From: Solibacillus sp. FSL W7-1436
GTDB lineage: Bacteria; Bacillota; Bacilli; Bacillales_A; Planococcaceae
Reading direction: 5' to 3'
NCBI RefSeq assembly: GCF_038007305.1
Contig: NZ_JBBOWV010000001.1
Coordinates: 1,536,001-1,600,000, forward strand
Length of the DNA: 64,000 bases
Below are positions 26,301-34,263 of this stretch, piece after piece. Numbering within the stretch: the first letter of the stretch is position 1; every line of letters starts with the position of its first letter. Below the pieces are notes generated by a model that was not told the origin of the DNA, ran no database searches, and worked only from the letters and a program-made list of their open reading frames with translations. The position numbers were made by a program, and so were the translations under genes.

Positions 26301-27750
26301 AAAGCCTACACCGCCAAAACTTAATCCGTTTAAAAGCTATAAAATATATATGGTGTTGAAAGATCGTTCAGGGCAACTTTCAAAAATTGAAAGCAGACCG
26401 TTAATTGACGATTCAAAACCACCGCTCGTATCCGGCTTTAAAGTTGAAAATGTTGAAGGAACGGACAACAGAATCCGAGTAACAGCAAATGTGGACGAAA
26501 AGGCGAACTTCTTCGCATTACCTGTGCGTAAATATATTAAAAAGATAGTAAACGGTAAAGAAGAATACGAGTTGAACACCGATTACTTCGATACGTCAGG
26601 GAACCTGAAAGATTTAGCTGATGTACTGAGGACGACACCGAATGATCCAGGGCTTTTTGACACTTTTAAAACTTTAGGTGCAAGAGATATTGGTCAGTCG
26701 ACAGGCCCTGGTACTTTTAACTTTACGCCGTCCAACCTGAATTTAACTGCCCATGAAGAGTACGGTATTTATGTAGGGGTTGTAGATTCAATCGGCAACT
26801 TTACGTTATTACAGCGCAGTGTGGGTGGTAGTGAGGCAACGGATGAACCAAAAGGTAATCCGTTGCAGGCTACATTCTATACGGATGGAACTAAGCCGTT
26901 TATTAAAGAAGTTGTTGTTCGTGACGGAGAATTGACAAATTCAAACCCTAAATTTATATTGACATTCAATGAAGCGATTATGCGTCAAAATGGTAATTCG
27001 GGATTAACAAATTATAATAAACCGGGAAGCTTCACTTTATCGGATATTGTGACAATTAAAGATTCACTTGGTCATGACATTACGACGGATTATGTAATTG
27101 AAGGAACATATGGTACGGCGATTACGAATACGACAAATGAAACTCAATTAGTCATCAAATTAAAAACACCGGACCTTACAAAAGCAAAAAGAACATTTAC
27201 TGTAGAGATGAAAGGCGAAAGTGCAACTGTGTACGATTACAAAGGTGCGAACGGATTTGATACGACGAAGATCGGTACGTATATTTATCCGCCTTATATT
27301 GATAGTAAAATTAGAGATGCGATTCTGACAGGTATTAATATTGGTTCAATAAAAGTTCCGGCATCAAAAACAATGCGGGTAATTGCAGAGCTTGATATTG
27401 AACTATCGGTAAATCAGACTTATTACTATGCGGTTACGGGCGCTTCAAGAACATCCGTTGACCCAGCACTTGTTATGAAGTTAGTGAAAAATCCGAATAC
27501 GCCAAACAACGAGATAATTGCTTACGGTTCCGGTCCGTTACAGGCAAACAGTCCGGCAGACAAACAATTTACATTAAACTTAACTGCCCCTCGTGTTGCT
27601 GCGGGCACATATGATCCGATTTTCATTGCAGGTAACCATATTTATATTTTCACTGTTGATAAATTCGGTAATATTGTTTGGGCAATTAATGATGGGACAA
27701 CAAATAAATATAGAGTGATTAGTAATGATTTAAACATTCCATTCCAGTAA
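23350..27750 (+). CDS. Large S-layer-homology surface protein with Ig/fibronectin-like repeats
   Basis: 1466 residues, exported and bound to secondary cell-wall polymer. A Sec signal peptide (KLSKAAVATVLATSGVLVAI, cleavage near PHQANA) is followed by three SLH domains (starting ISFSDLNPN, GFKDVTVNN and GFKDVSNKN) at about residues 34-215. Then comes a low-similarity region (220-550) and several repeats of 100-150 residues that share a TYYY/YFYY strand and a YxIYAxVxDxxGN strand, consistent with Ig or fibronectin III-like folds. The start ATG at 23350 has AAAGGGAGGG upstream; a TTG at 23308 is not supported. A terminator follows. The ligand or enzyme activity is unknown; no catalytic domain is seen. 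Confidence 0.85.
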   Translation: MDSKKAQKLSKAAVATVLATSGVLVAIPHQANAISFSDLNPNADYYEPIIDLANRKIATGYSNGTFKPNTAITREDAAKMLALTIDVNITNPKNPGFKDVTVNNPNYRYIAALAEAGVINGYSDKTFKPKEPITRGQMAKILTLGFKFGISTKLTHGFKDVSNKNANAYFIQTLYDLNVTKGKTPVSFDPFNTVTRGQMATFIWRAEKADRGNPVYTVGDIVGNQIYINGVPYTVASHLRSIINAGNQNVLKGAYIEGSYSGKTLQNISKLTINASGTSSRLLALDGGNSSFAGELVINGSYLRFKNIDFTGRVEVAEAPRRSLAALGNVRIASIGNFASFIDWGTPTNPKNEDFLNPDDKETLQDKPDPTKPEHLQKYTERLTNVKKYVDFENSDIRNLYVTADRTFLKANYTIDRLTVQGNVANMELYASPRAMYIDTDYNVSIYGVHYIQYVYKNTLKNVYLNTDSSYGYYYITSSNGFTNLGTHAYISKAIIPNNKTVNDVFDDYKTDDPNIGYVEDENGKAVDRDPVENTIVTDVTSPTITQLDVAAGGSTADVTLTADEDGTYYYVIKKADEKPPTISEIKTGGTKYNGSGPLVMDEPVNFTVTGLETMTDYIIYAIVIDEADNVSEKEEQEFSTIDNRPPTFRLDKGETMYGGKRLQFVIKGIAEPGEYFYYIREKSPVTMPDPTVDEIMKRYTGKGTITKPDDIVITETKYGATPAIGDIKPNTEYEIYAVMVDKSGNKMRNPAPKIILKTEAPDMTYPYVIQPPELQLADKEKGYFYITVSEELDKATAENPDNYLLSGTGIVNISGHKEMKPVEVQYSNKRIRLTIPSVSSLVNGDTIVATILKGVKDLAENEFENKDVVPVGMEPRNYAQYSHSDALQPTIRIRNVVTGPSQYEIEVNTNKAGTYYYMILPSDYDEVIAERGITNRHFVDEFSTDPDIVKGKFQTKTSAGTTDDYIADGQNPATLGTFKFNVTKPTPPKLNPFKSYKIYMVLKDRSGQLSKIESRPLIDDSKPPLVSGFKVENVEGTDNRIRVTANVDEKANFFALPVRKYIKKIVNGKEEYELNTDYFDTSGNLKDLADVLRTTPNDPGLFDTFKTLGARDIGQSTGPGTFNFTPSNLNLTAHEEYGIYVGVVDSIGNFTLLQRSVGGSEATDEPKGNPLQATFYTDGTKPFIKEVVVRDGELTNSNPKFILTFNEAIMRQNGNSGLTNYNKPGSFTLSDIVTIKDSLGHDITTDYVIEGTYGTAITNTTNETQLVIKLKTPDLTKAKRTFTVEMKGESATVYDYKGANGFDTTKIGTYIYPPYIDSKIRDAILTGINIGSIKVPASKTMRVIAELDIELSVNQTYYYAVTGASRTSVDPALVMKLVKNPNTPNNEIIAYGSGPLQANSPADKQFTLNLTAPRVAAGTYDPIFIAGNHIYIFTVDKFGNIVWAINDGTTNKYRVISNDLNIPFQ

Positions 27751-27783
27751 TTTTTTGCAGCCATTCAAATTACATTATTTTTC

Positions 27784-27828
27784 AAACCAAACCCACAAAG
27801 CACAAGCTGCGTGAGTTTGGTTTTTTTG
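27784..27828 (+). terminator. Terminator of the SLH protein gene
   Basis: AAACCAAACCCAC / GTGAGTTTGGTTT with a 14-base loop and seven Ts. Confidence 0.85.
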
Positions 27829-27861
27829 TTTTGCATTTATTTAGTGCGGGTCCCCCAATTT

Positions 27862-27890
27862 TTGAAAACGTTATACAAAGTTGATAAAAT
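27862..27890 (+). promoter_or_regulatory. Candidate promoter with overlapping cre-like site for crtPQO
   Basis: TTGAAA (27862-27867), 17 bases, TAAAAT (27885-27890). The box TGAAAACGTTATAC at 27863-27876 resembles the CcpA catabolite-response element. It lies 320 bp upstream of crtP; a second TTGAAA at 28012 could be an alternative. The remainder of the spacer (27829-28213) holds no gene. Confidence 0.35.
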
Positions 27891-28213
27891 TTGATGGGAA
27901 TTATAAACAGACTGAATTTGAAAATCGAACAATAAAACCGAAAAAGTTACTTATTTATTAGGATTGAAAGCAAGATATAAAGGGTAAACGTTAAAGAGAA
28001 AAAGTAAAAAATTGAAAATCCACTCGGGATAAAGATTATACAATAATTGTTTTAATGTACAATGTTTAACGAAAACCTATTAATTACATACATGAAGTAG
28101 AGCAGATACTATTTTTAATGTGATCGGGAAAATCAATAGGACTGCTTTTGTTGCCCGTGATCGGCAGGAGCAGATTAGAGTTTAAATAAAGGATAAACAG
28201 AGGGGGAGGCAAT

Positions 28214-29707
28214 ATGTCCGGGAAGAAAAAAGTGGTTGTAATAGGCGGAGGGCTTGGCGGTTTATCAGCGGCAATTTCACTCCAGCAAAAAGGATACGAT
28301 GTAGCTATATATGAACAGAACAATCATCTCGGCGGAAAGCTGAACCGTCTGGAACAGGATGGTTTCGGTTTTGATTTAGGGCCATCGATTCTGACGATGC
28401 CCCACATATTCGAGACTTTATTTCAGCAAAGCGGAAAACAGATGAGTGATTATGTGAAGATTCAACGGTTGAGCCATCAGTGGCGCTCATTTTTCCCGGA
28501 CGGTAATACACTTGATTTATATGAGAATTTGTACGATATGGAAAACTTGAATCCTTCTCTCTCGAAAAAAGATATTAAACAATACAATAAATTACTGGAA
28601 TACTCGAAAGGATTATACGAAATAACGGAGCAAGGATACTTTGATCAGGGATTGGACAATCTCAAAGAAGTGCTTCAATATCACGGTGCGTTTCAGTCAT
28701 TGCGTAAATTTGATTTAACGTCGACAATGTTTGATGCGATTGATAAAAGAATTAAGAATCCGCAATTCCGGGATATGCTGAGTTATATTGTAAAATATGT
28801 CGGATCTTCCGCCTATCATGCGCCGGCAGTTCTTAATATGATGATTTACATGCAGCACGCCCAGGGAATATGGTATGTGCCTGGCGGAATGCACAATTTA
28901 GCAAATGCTTTAGTGAAGTTAGCGGAAGAAATTGGTGTAACATTCCATCTTGGGAAAAAGATCGTGAAGCTGGATAAAAACAAGCGAGTTATTACGGCTG
29001 CCTATACGGATGATGGCACGAAACTGACTGCTGATTATTTTGTTTCCAATATGGAAGTCATTCCGGCATATAAACAATTGACCGAAGAAAAAGAGAGCTA
29101 TACCGATAAATTAGATGAAAAATTCGAACCAGCAAGTTCAGGACTTGTTTTACATTTAGGGGTTAAAAACAGCTACCCTCAACTGGCCCATCATAATTTC
29201 TTTTTCGCTAAAAATATGAAAAAGCAAATGAATCTGATTTTTGAGAAGCATGAACTTCCGGATGATCCTGTCATTTATTTAGTGAACGTGAATAAAACAG
29301 ATCCAAAACAAGCACTGCCGGGTCATGAGAACCTTAAAATCCTTCCACATATTCCTCACCTTCAAGATAAGCCTCTAACTCGGCAGCAATATACCGAGTT
29401 TGCGGAAAAGGTATTAATAAAGCTGGAAAATATGGGTTTGGACAATCTTAGAGAAAGTATTGTTACAAAGGATATGTGGACACCTCATGATATTGAACGG
29501 ACGTATTCTTCGGACCGCGGGGCAATTTACGGAACTGTATCCGATAAGAAAATAAATAAAGGATTTAAACATCCGAAGCAAAGTGAACGCTATGATAATT
29601 TATATTTCGTCGGGGGAACTGTTAATCCGGGTGGCGGTATGCCAATGGTTACGCTTAGCGGGCAACAGGTGGCGAAGAAACTGATCGAAAAAGATAGGAA
29701 GAAGTAA
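28214..29707 (+). CDS. crtP: Diapolycopene/diaponeurosporene oxygenase CrtP (CrtNb)
   Basis: 497 residues, exactly the length of the staphylococcal CrtP, and alike throughout. It oxidises the terminal methyl group of 4,4'-diaponeurosporene toward the aldehyde/acid in C30 carotenoid (staphyloxanthin-type) synthesis, using FAD at the membrane. The dinucleotide motif VVVIGGGLGGLSAA, GPSILTMPHIFE, HQWRSFFPDG, KYVGSSAYHAPAV and the C-terminal FVGGTVNPGGGMPMV separate it from the related desaturase CrtN. Start ATG has GGGGGAGG upstream. It is first in a crtP-crtQ-crtO run with gaps of 45 and 12 bp. Confidence 0.9.
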   Translation: MSGKKKVVVIGGGLGGLSAAISLQQKGYDVAIYEQNNHLGGKLNRLEQDGFGFDLGPSILTMPHIFETLFQQSGKQMSDYVKIQRLSHQWRSFFPDGNTLDLYENLYDMENLNPSLSKKDIKQYNKLLEYSKGLYEITEQGYFDQGLDNLKEVLQYHGAFQSLRKFDLTSTMFDAIDKRIKNPQFRDMLSYIVKYVGSSAYHAPAVLNMMIYMQHAQGIWYVPGGMHNLANALVKLAEEIGVTFHLGKKIVKLDKNKRVITAAYTDDGTKLTADYFVSNMEVIPAYKQLTEEKESYTDKLDEKFEPASSGLVLHLGVKNSYPQLAHHNFFFAKNMKKQMNLIFEKHELPDDPVIYLVNVNKTDPKQALPGHENLKILPHIPHLQDKPLTRQQYTEFAEKVLIKLENMGLDNLRESIVTKDMWTPHDIERTYSSDRGAIYGTVSDKKINKGFKHPKQSERYDNLYFVGGTVNPGGGMPMVTLSGQQVAKKLIEKDRKK

Positions 29708-29752
29708 ATAGTACTAGCTATAAGATAAATGCAAATGGAAGGAACATGATCA

Positions 29753-30871
29753 ATGGAAACTTTGTATTTGGTTGTGCAAATACTATCCTTACTCGGTTTA
29801 TTATGTGGTGTCCTGATGTTTTGGTCTACAAGAAAACCACCAGCAAAAGAGGGGAATCCGCCATTACCTTTATTGTCGATCATCATACCAGCCAGAAATG
29901 AAGCGCTTCGGTTGCCGCCATTGTTAAAATCACTCCAGCAACAAAGTTGGAAGCGTTTTGAAATAATTGTAGTCGATGATGGTTCCTCGGATCATACTGC
30001 TGAAGTTGCATCGTCATACGGAGCGAAGGTTTTAATATGTAAACAAGTAGGCGAGATGAGCCCGGGTAAATCCAATGCTTGTGCGTATGGGGCACAATCT
30101 GCAAGAGGAGAATGGCTCCTTTTTTTGGATGCGGATGTTCAGCTTGCTGCTGAAGACAGCCTTGAGCGCATTGTAAACAGCTTTAGCAAGCAAGAAGGAA
30201 AAGGGATATTATCAATTCAGCCATATCACCAAATTGTAAAACGATATGAAAATTTATCGGTAATATTTAATATTATTGTGCTGACAGGAATGAATGTATT
30301 TACTGTTTGGAAAGAAAAGTTTGCAACGGCAGGATCATTTGGACCATGTATTCTTTGTGATAATGAGAGTTACATTGCAACGGGAGGCCATGAAGCTGCG
30401 GAAGAATCGATTATGGATGACTTTGCGCTGAGTGATGTTTTTATAGCGAAAGACTTACCGGTGACCAATTATGCCGGAAAAGGGATTATAAATATGCGAA
30501 TGTATGAAGAGGGACCGAAGCAACTAATGGAAGGCTGGACAAAAAATTTGGCGACAGCTTCCCAATCCACTCATAAATTTGTCATGCTACTCATACAGCT
30601 TTGGATTTTTGGTGTTATTATGGTCGCAATGGCTCCCTTCATCGCCTTTTTAACGGAATCTTCTGTAGCGTTCTTCAGCAGCATTGTCGTCTATTTATTA
30701 TACGGTGCGCATTTGTATTTGCTTGCGAAAAGAGTAGGGGATTTTCATCTCGTTGTTTTCTTGATTTATCCTTTTTTTGATTTATTTTTTACATCCGTAT
30801 TTTTGTACTCATTATACCGTACGCATGTTTTGCATTCGGTCATGTGGAGAGGCAGAAAAATCAAAGTGTAA
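29753..30871 (+). CDS. crtQ: 4,4'-diaponeurosporenoate glycosyltransferase CrtQ
   Basis: 372 residues, a GT2-family transferase that adds a glucosyl ester to the carotenoic acid. An N-terminal hydrophobic helix is followed by the GT-A core (IIIPARNEALRLPPLLKSLQ, IVVDDGSSDHTAEV, LFLDADVQLA) and GGHEAAEESIMDDFALSD. RMYEEGPKQLMEGWTKNLAT is close to the same segment in S. aureus CrtQ. The last 100 residues form three to four membrane helices. RBS GGAAGGA. It lies between crtP and crtO, which supports the call. Confidence 0.9.
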   Translation: METLYLVVQILSLLGLLCGVLMFWSTRKPPAKEGNPPLPLLSIIIPARNEALRLPPLLKSLQQQSWKRFEIIVVDDGSSDHTAEVASSYGAKVLICKQVGEMSPGKSNACAYGAQSARGEWLLFLDADVQLAAEDSLERIVNSFSKQEGKGILSIQPYHQIVKRYENLSVIFNIIVLTGMNVFTVWKEKFATAGSFGPCILCDNESYIATGGHEAAEESIMDDFALSDVFIAKDLPVTNYAGKGIINMRMYEEGPKQLMEGWTKNLATASQSTHKFVMLLIQLWIFGVIMVAMAPFIAFLTESSVAFFSSIVVYLLYGAHLYLLAKRVGDFHLVVFLIYPFFDLFFTSVFLYSLYRTHVLHSVMWRGRKIKV

Positions 30872-30883
30872 TAGGAGAGAGGT

Positions 30884-31369
30884 ATGACAGTTATTAATGC
30901 AATTTGGCTTCTCGTTGTTAACATAGTGGCATGGTTCGTTCTTCACTTATCAATTTCAGCGCTCTGTTTCAACATTCCTTTACGCTTTTTTCTGAAGAAT
31001 GTTGTATTTTTCCGTATTGCAAAGTGGGAGGAGCACGGGGAAATCTGGAATCGGTTATTTTTAGTGAAGAAATGGAAAAAGCACTTAATTGATGGCTCTT
31101 TGATTGCAAAGAAAAGTTACAATAAAAGCCATTTACATGGTACGAAGCGGGAAAATCTGATCGTCTTTGCCGCTGAAACAAAAAGGGCTGAAATGACGCA
31201 TTGGCTGCTTATTTTACCTGCGCCACTATTTTTCCTCTGGAACCCTGTTTGGGCAGGCTGGATTAATATTATCTACGCACTCTTCGCCAATCTACCATTT
31301 ATATTAACGCAACGTTATAACAGAGGGCGAATTGAAAATATTTTAGATTTACCAGATCGCAACAATTAA
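30884..31369 (+). CDS. crtO: Glycosyl-4,4'-diaponeurosporenoate acyltransferase CrtO
   Basis: 161 residues, a small membrane protein that acylates the glycosylated carotenoid, the last step to staphyloxanthin-like pigment. The segments WEEHGEIWNRLFLVKKWKKH, ETKRAEMTHWLLILPAP and FANLPFILTQRYNRGRI match the staphylococcal protein (165 residues). One N-terminal and two central hydrophobic stretches. It is 12 bp downstream of crtQ with RBS AGGAGAGAGG. The order crtP-Q-O differs from crtOPQMN of Staphylococcus. Confidence 0.88.
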   Translation: MTVINAIWLLVVNIVAWFVLHLSISALCFNIPLRFFLKNVVFFRIAKWEEHGEIWNRLFLVKKWKKHLIDGSLIAKKSYNKSHLHGTKRENLIVFAAETKRAEMTHWLLILPAPLFFLWNPVWAGWINIIYALFANLPFILTQRYNRGRIENILDLPDRNN

Positions 31370-31464
31370 AAATACTTTCTATCTCATCCGAACACGAAAT
31401 ATGACGGATAGAAGTAGGCTATGTTAAAATTTTATTGAAATAATGTTAAAAGGAGACGATAATA

Positions 31465-32190
31465 TTGAGTCAGTCATTACAAGGTAAAGTAGCAGTTGTA
31501 ACAGGTGCTGCACGCGGAATCGGTAAAGCGGTAGCAGTAGCATTAGCAAAAGAGGGTGTGAACGTAGGGATCATTGCACGTTCAGAAGAAGCACTACAGA
31601 ACGTGGCGAAAGAAATTGAAAGCCATGGTGTTAAAGCTGCCTATGCAGTGGCGGATGTTTCAAATTTAGAACAAGTACAGAAGGCTGCTGCCCATCTAAA
31701 AGAAGAGTTGGGTTTAACGGATATTTTAGTTAACAATGCGGGCGTAGGGAAATTCGATAAGCTTGTTGATATGGATCCGGCAGAATTTAAAGAAATTGTC
31801 GACATCAATGTAATGGGTACTTTTTATGTATCGCACACAATTGTACCGCAATTAATAGAAAAAAATGCAGGTGATGTTATTAATATTTCATCTACAAACG
31901 GTTTAAACGGTGCAGCAACATCAAGTGCATACAGTGCTTCTAAATTCGGTGTCATCGGCTTAACAGAGTCGCTAGCAGCAGAAGTGCGCCGCAACAATAT
32001 TCGTGTAACAGCATTAGCGCCAAGTACAATCGCAACAGATTTGGCGGATGCACTGAACTTAGTGCCTGATGAAAAAAGAGATCAATATATGCACCCTGAA
32101 GATATTGCAGACTATATTATCGCGCAATTGAAGCTGAACAACCGCATGTATATTAAAAACGCAACATTAATGAATACAAATCCGTTCTAA
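31465..32190 (+). CDS. SDR, 3-ketoacyl-ACP reductase-like
   Basis: 241 residues. Cofactor motif TGAARGIG, NNAG in ILVNNAGVGKFD, catalytic serine in NISSTNG, and YSASK with the active tyrosine and lysine. It looks FabG-like, but ends with MYIKNATLMNTNPF instead of the usual DGG tail, as in a group of Bacillus paralogues not part of fatty-acid synthesis. The start is TTG at 31465, 9 bases after AAAGGAG. It follows crtO by 95 bp and may be read with it, although no function in pigment synthesis is indicated. Confidence 0.83.
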   Translation: MSQSLQGKVAVVTGAARGIGKAVAVALAKEGVNVGIIARSEEALQNVAKEIESHGVKAAYAVADVSNLEQVQKAAAHLKEELGLTDILVNNAGVGKFDKLVDMDPAEFKEIVDINVMGTFYVSHTIVPQLIEKNAGDVINISSTNGLNGAATSSAYSASKFGVIGLTESLAAEVRRNNIRVTALAPSTIATDLADALNLVPDEKRDQYMHPEDIADYIIAQLKLNNRMYIKNATLMNTNPF

Positions 32191-32223
32191 TAATAATGCA
32201 ACTTTAAGAACCGATTGAATTTG

Positions 32224-32263
32224 AAAAGCCCTTCATTCTGAAAACAGAATGAAGGGCTTTATT
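32224..32263. terminator. Convergent terminator
   Basis: AAAAGCCCTTCATTCTG / CAGAATGAAGGGCTTT with a four-base loop, between the SDR gene and the minus-strand GNAT gene. Confidence 0.85.
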
Positions 32264-32284
32264 TGTAATGATTGAGTTTTTTTG

Positions 32285-32839
32285 TTAAGCCTGTTGGAAT
32301 TCCTCTTTTAAAATAGAGTAATATACACTATCTACGAGAGTACCTTTGATCATATGATTTTTTCGCATTGTTCCTTCATGGGTCATCCCTAAACGCTGCA
32401 TTACTTTAGCGGAAGCCGCATTATGAACGTGTGATTCCGCAAATACTCGTTCTAAGCCGAGTGTATTGAAGGCTAAATCCAGTACAACTTTGCTGGCTTC
32501 TGATATATAGCCTTTTCCCCAGAAACTGCGGTTCAATGTAAAGCCAAGTTCGCCGCTTTTATTCCATTCATGAACACGGAATTCAATTGCACCGATCATT
32601 TTATTGCTTTCTTTTAATACGATCGCATACTTCCCGGCAGGTTCTTTCATAAAATAATTCTCAATCATTTTCTTCGTTTGTTCTAGATCTTTGTGTGCAT
32701 GATAAAGGAATTTCATTGTTTCTTCATCCGCTGTATATTCGTACATATCTTCAGTATCTTCAATTGAAATTGGGCGTAAAAAAAGACGATCGCTTTCCAA
32801 ATGACTATTTTTTTCAAGCATTAAATTAAGATTTTCCAT
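32285..32839 (-). CDS. GNAT acetyltransferase, RimJ/RimL-like
   Basis: 184 residues. The pattern LESDRLFLRPISIEDTEDMY, then IGAIEFRV, GELGFTLNRSFWGKGYISEA (acetyl-CoA loop) and HVHNAASAKVMQRLGMTHEG is that of the RimJ/RimL group. Such enzymes acetylate N-termini or small molecules; the target is unknown. Start ATG 32839; upstream GAGAAAACT is a weak ribosome site. Stand-alone gene. Confidence 0.83.
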   Translation of the reverse strand: MENLNLMLEKNSHLESDRLFLRPISIEDTEDMYEYTADEETMKFLYHAHKDLEQTKKMIENYFMKEPAGKYAIVLKESNKMIGAIEFRVHEWNKSGELGFTLNRSFWGKGYISEASKVVLDLAFNTLGLERVFAESHVHNAASAKVMQRLGMTHEGTMRKNHMIKGTLVDSVYYSILKEEFQQA

Positions 32840-32959
32840 TAGTTTTCTCCAATATTATATTATTATTCGAGAGTGTTATAGGCTTGCTTATTATAACATA
32901 ATATACATTTTTTAACTATATGAGATAAGTTAAATATATTTTCCCTATGAAAGTAGAGA

Positions 32960-34117
32960 TTAATCGAATGGTAGCTGAATAAATTGATCAATGATAAAAG
33001 AGGCAGCACCGAGGGCAATTGCACGATCCTTTAATTTCGAAAATTGCACAGAGTAGTTATCCCGCTGAAAATGCATAGTATTAGCGTGAATTGTATCTAA
33101 TATAGATTGCTCAATAAATTTTTGCGCTTTTACTATACGATTACCAATAATAATTTTTTCGGGGTTAAATGTTTGAATTAAATTAGTAATCCCGAGACCG
33201 ATATAGTACCCGGTTTCCTTAAATAATTGAATAACATCTTCATGACCCTCTTCAGCAAAGGTAATTAGCTGCTCTAATGATAGTTCTCTTTCTTTTAACA
33301 TATAAGTCGCATCATGAATGAGAGCGTATTCTGAGGCGTATGCTTCCCAACATCCGTTGCGCCCGCAAGTGCATTTACGACCATTCATATGTATGATTGT
33401 ATGACCACTTTCGCCCGAATAGCCGTTAACACCTAGATAAATATTATGATCAATAATAATCCCAACACCTAATCCGATACCTATACTTAAATATAATAGA
33501 TTTGAAGTTTCTTTATTATTTTCGAAAATATACTCTGCATAGGCACCAGCATTTGCCTCATTTGAAATATAGATGGGGAAGTCAAAGCGATCACGCAAAT
33601 ATCCACTGATATCAAAATCTCCCCAACGTAAATTAGGTGCAATAATAATTACGCCGTCTTTATTAACAGAACCAGGAACGGCAACTCCTAATCCGACGAT
33701 TGAGAATGGACTAGGGGGCACATTTTTTACGAGTAATTCAACTAAACTCAAAATACTTTTTAAATACGCGTCAAGTTGAATTGATGGTACGAGTTGGAAA
33801 TGGTCGAAAACAATTTCTCCTTTTATATTAAAGACGGCACCATATAAATAGTTAACGCCAATATCAATGCCAAGTGCAAAACCAGCTGTTTCATTAAACC
33901 TTAATAACCGGGATCTTCTCCCTCCAGTTGAACAATCTTTCCCATCTTCTACGATTAATCGGTCCTCTATTAGTTCTGTTACTAAATTTGCAACAGTTGC
34001 TTTTTTTAACCCAATTTCTTCAATGATTTCTCCTCTAGAAACAATCCTTTTAGAAAAAATATAATTTAAAATTTGCTGCTTATTAAATTTTTTCCCTATT
34101 TGTTGATTCCAAGACAA
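32960..34117 (-). CDS. xylR: ROK-family transcriptional repressor XylR
   Basis: 385 residues. An N-terminal winged helix (SRGEIIEEIGLKKATVANLV) is followed by a ROK sugar-kinase-like domain with the zinc motif CTCGRNGCWEAYAS. It is predicted to bind xylose as inducer and repress the divergent xyl operon in its absence. An operator-like inverted repeat lies in the shared intergenic region. Start ATG 34117 has AGGGA upstream on the minus strand. Divergence from xylF and placement next to xylA/xylB make the assignment strong. Confidence 0.87.
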   Translation of the reverse strand: MSWNQQIGKKFNKQQILNYIFSKRIVSRGEIIEEIGLKKATVANLVTELIEDRLIVEDGKDCSTGGRRSRLLRFNETAGFALGIDIGVNYLYGAVFNIKGEIVFDHFQLVPSIQLDAYLKSILSLVELLVKNVPPSPFSIVGLGVAVPGSVNKDGVIIIAPNLRWGDFDISGYLRDRFDFPIYISNEANAGAYAEYIFENNKETSNLLYLSIGIGLGVGIIIDHNIYLGVNGYSGESGHTIIHMNGRKCTCGRNGCWEAYASEYALIHDATYMLKERELSLEQLITFAEEGHEDVIQLFKETGYYIGLGITNLIQTFNPEKIIIGNRIVKAQKFIEQSILDTIHANTMHFQRDNYSVQFSKLKDRAIALGAASFIIDQFIQLPFD

Positions 34118-34177
34118 AGTAACAATCCCTCCAATACAAAACGATCGATAATTTTAATTAAAGTATAACAAAAAAAC

Positions 34178-34202
34178 TTTGTTCATCCAATAGACAAACA
34201 AA
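34178..34202. promoter_or_regulatory. xylO-like operator for XylR
   Basis: Inverted TTTGTT (34178-34183) and AACAAA (34197-34202) with a 13-base spacer, containing ATCCAAT as in known Bacillus xyl operators. It overlaps the presumed -35 box of the xylF promoter, so bound XylR would block transcription. Confidence 0.6.
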
Positions 34203-34219
34203 TATTAACATGTTATTCT
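34191..34219 (+). promoter_or_regulatory. Candidate xyl operon promoter
   Basis: TAGACA (34191-34196), 17 bases, TATTCT (34214-34219), between XylR and xylF. The -35 box lies within the operator. Confidence 0.5.
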
Positions 34220-34263
34220 ATTTTTAAATTGAGAATATTACAAATATTAAAGGGGTGTAGTTC

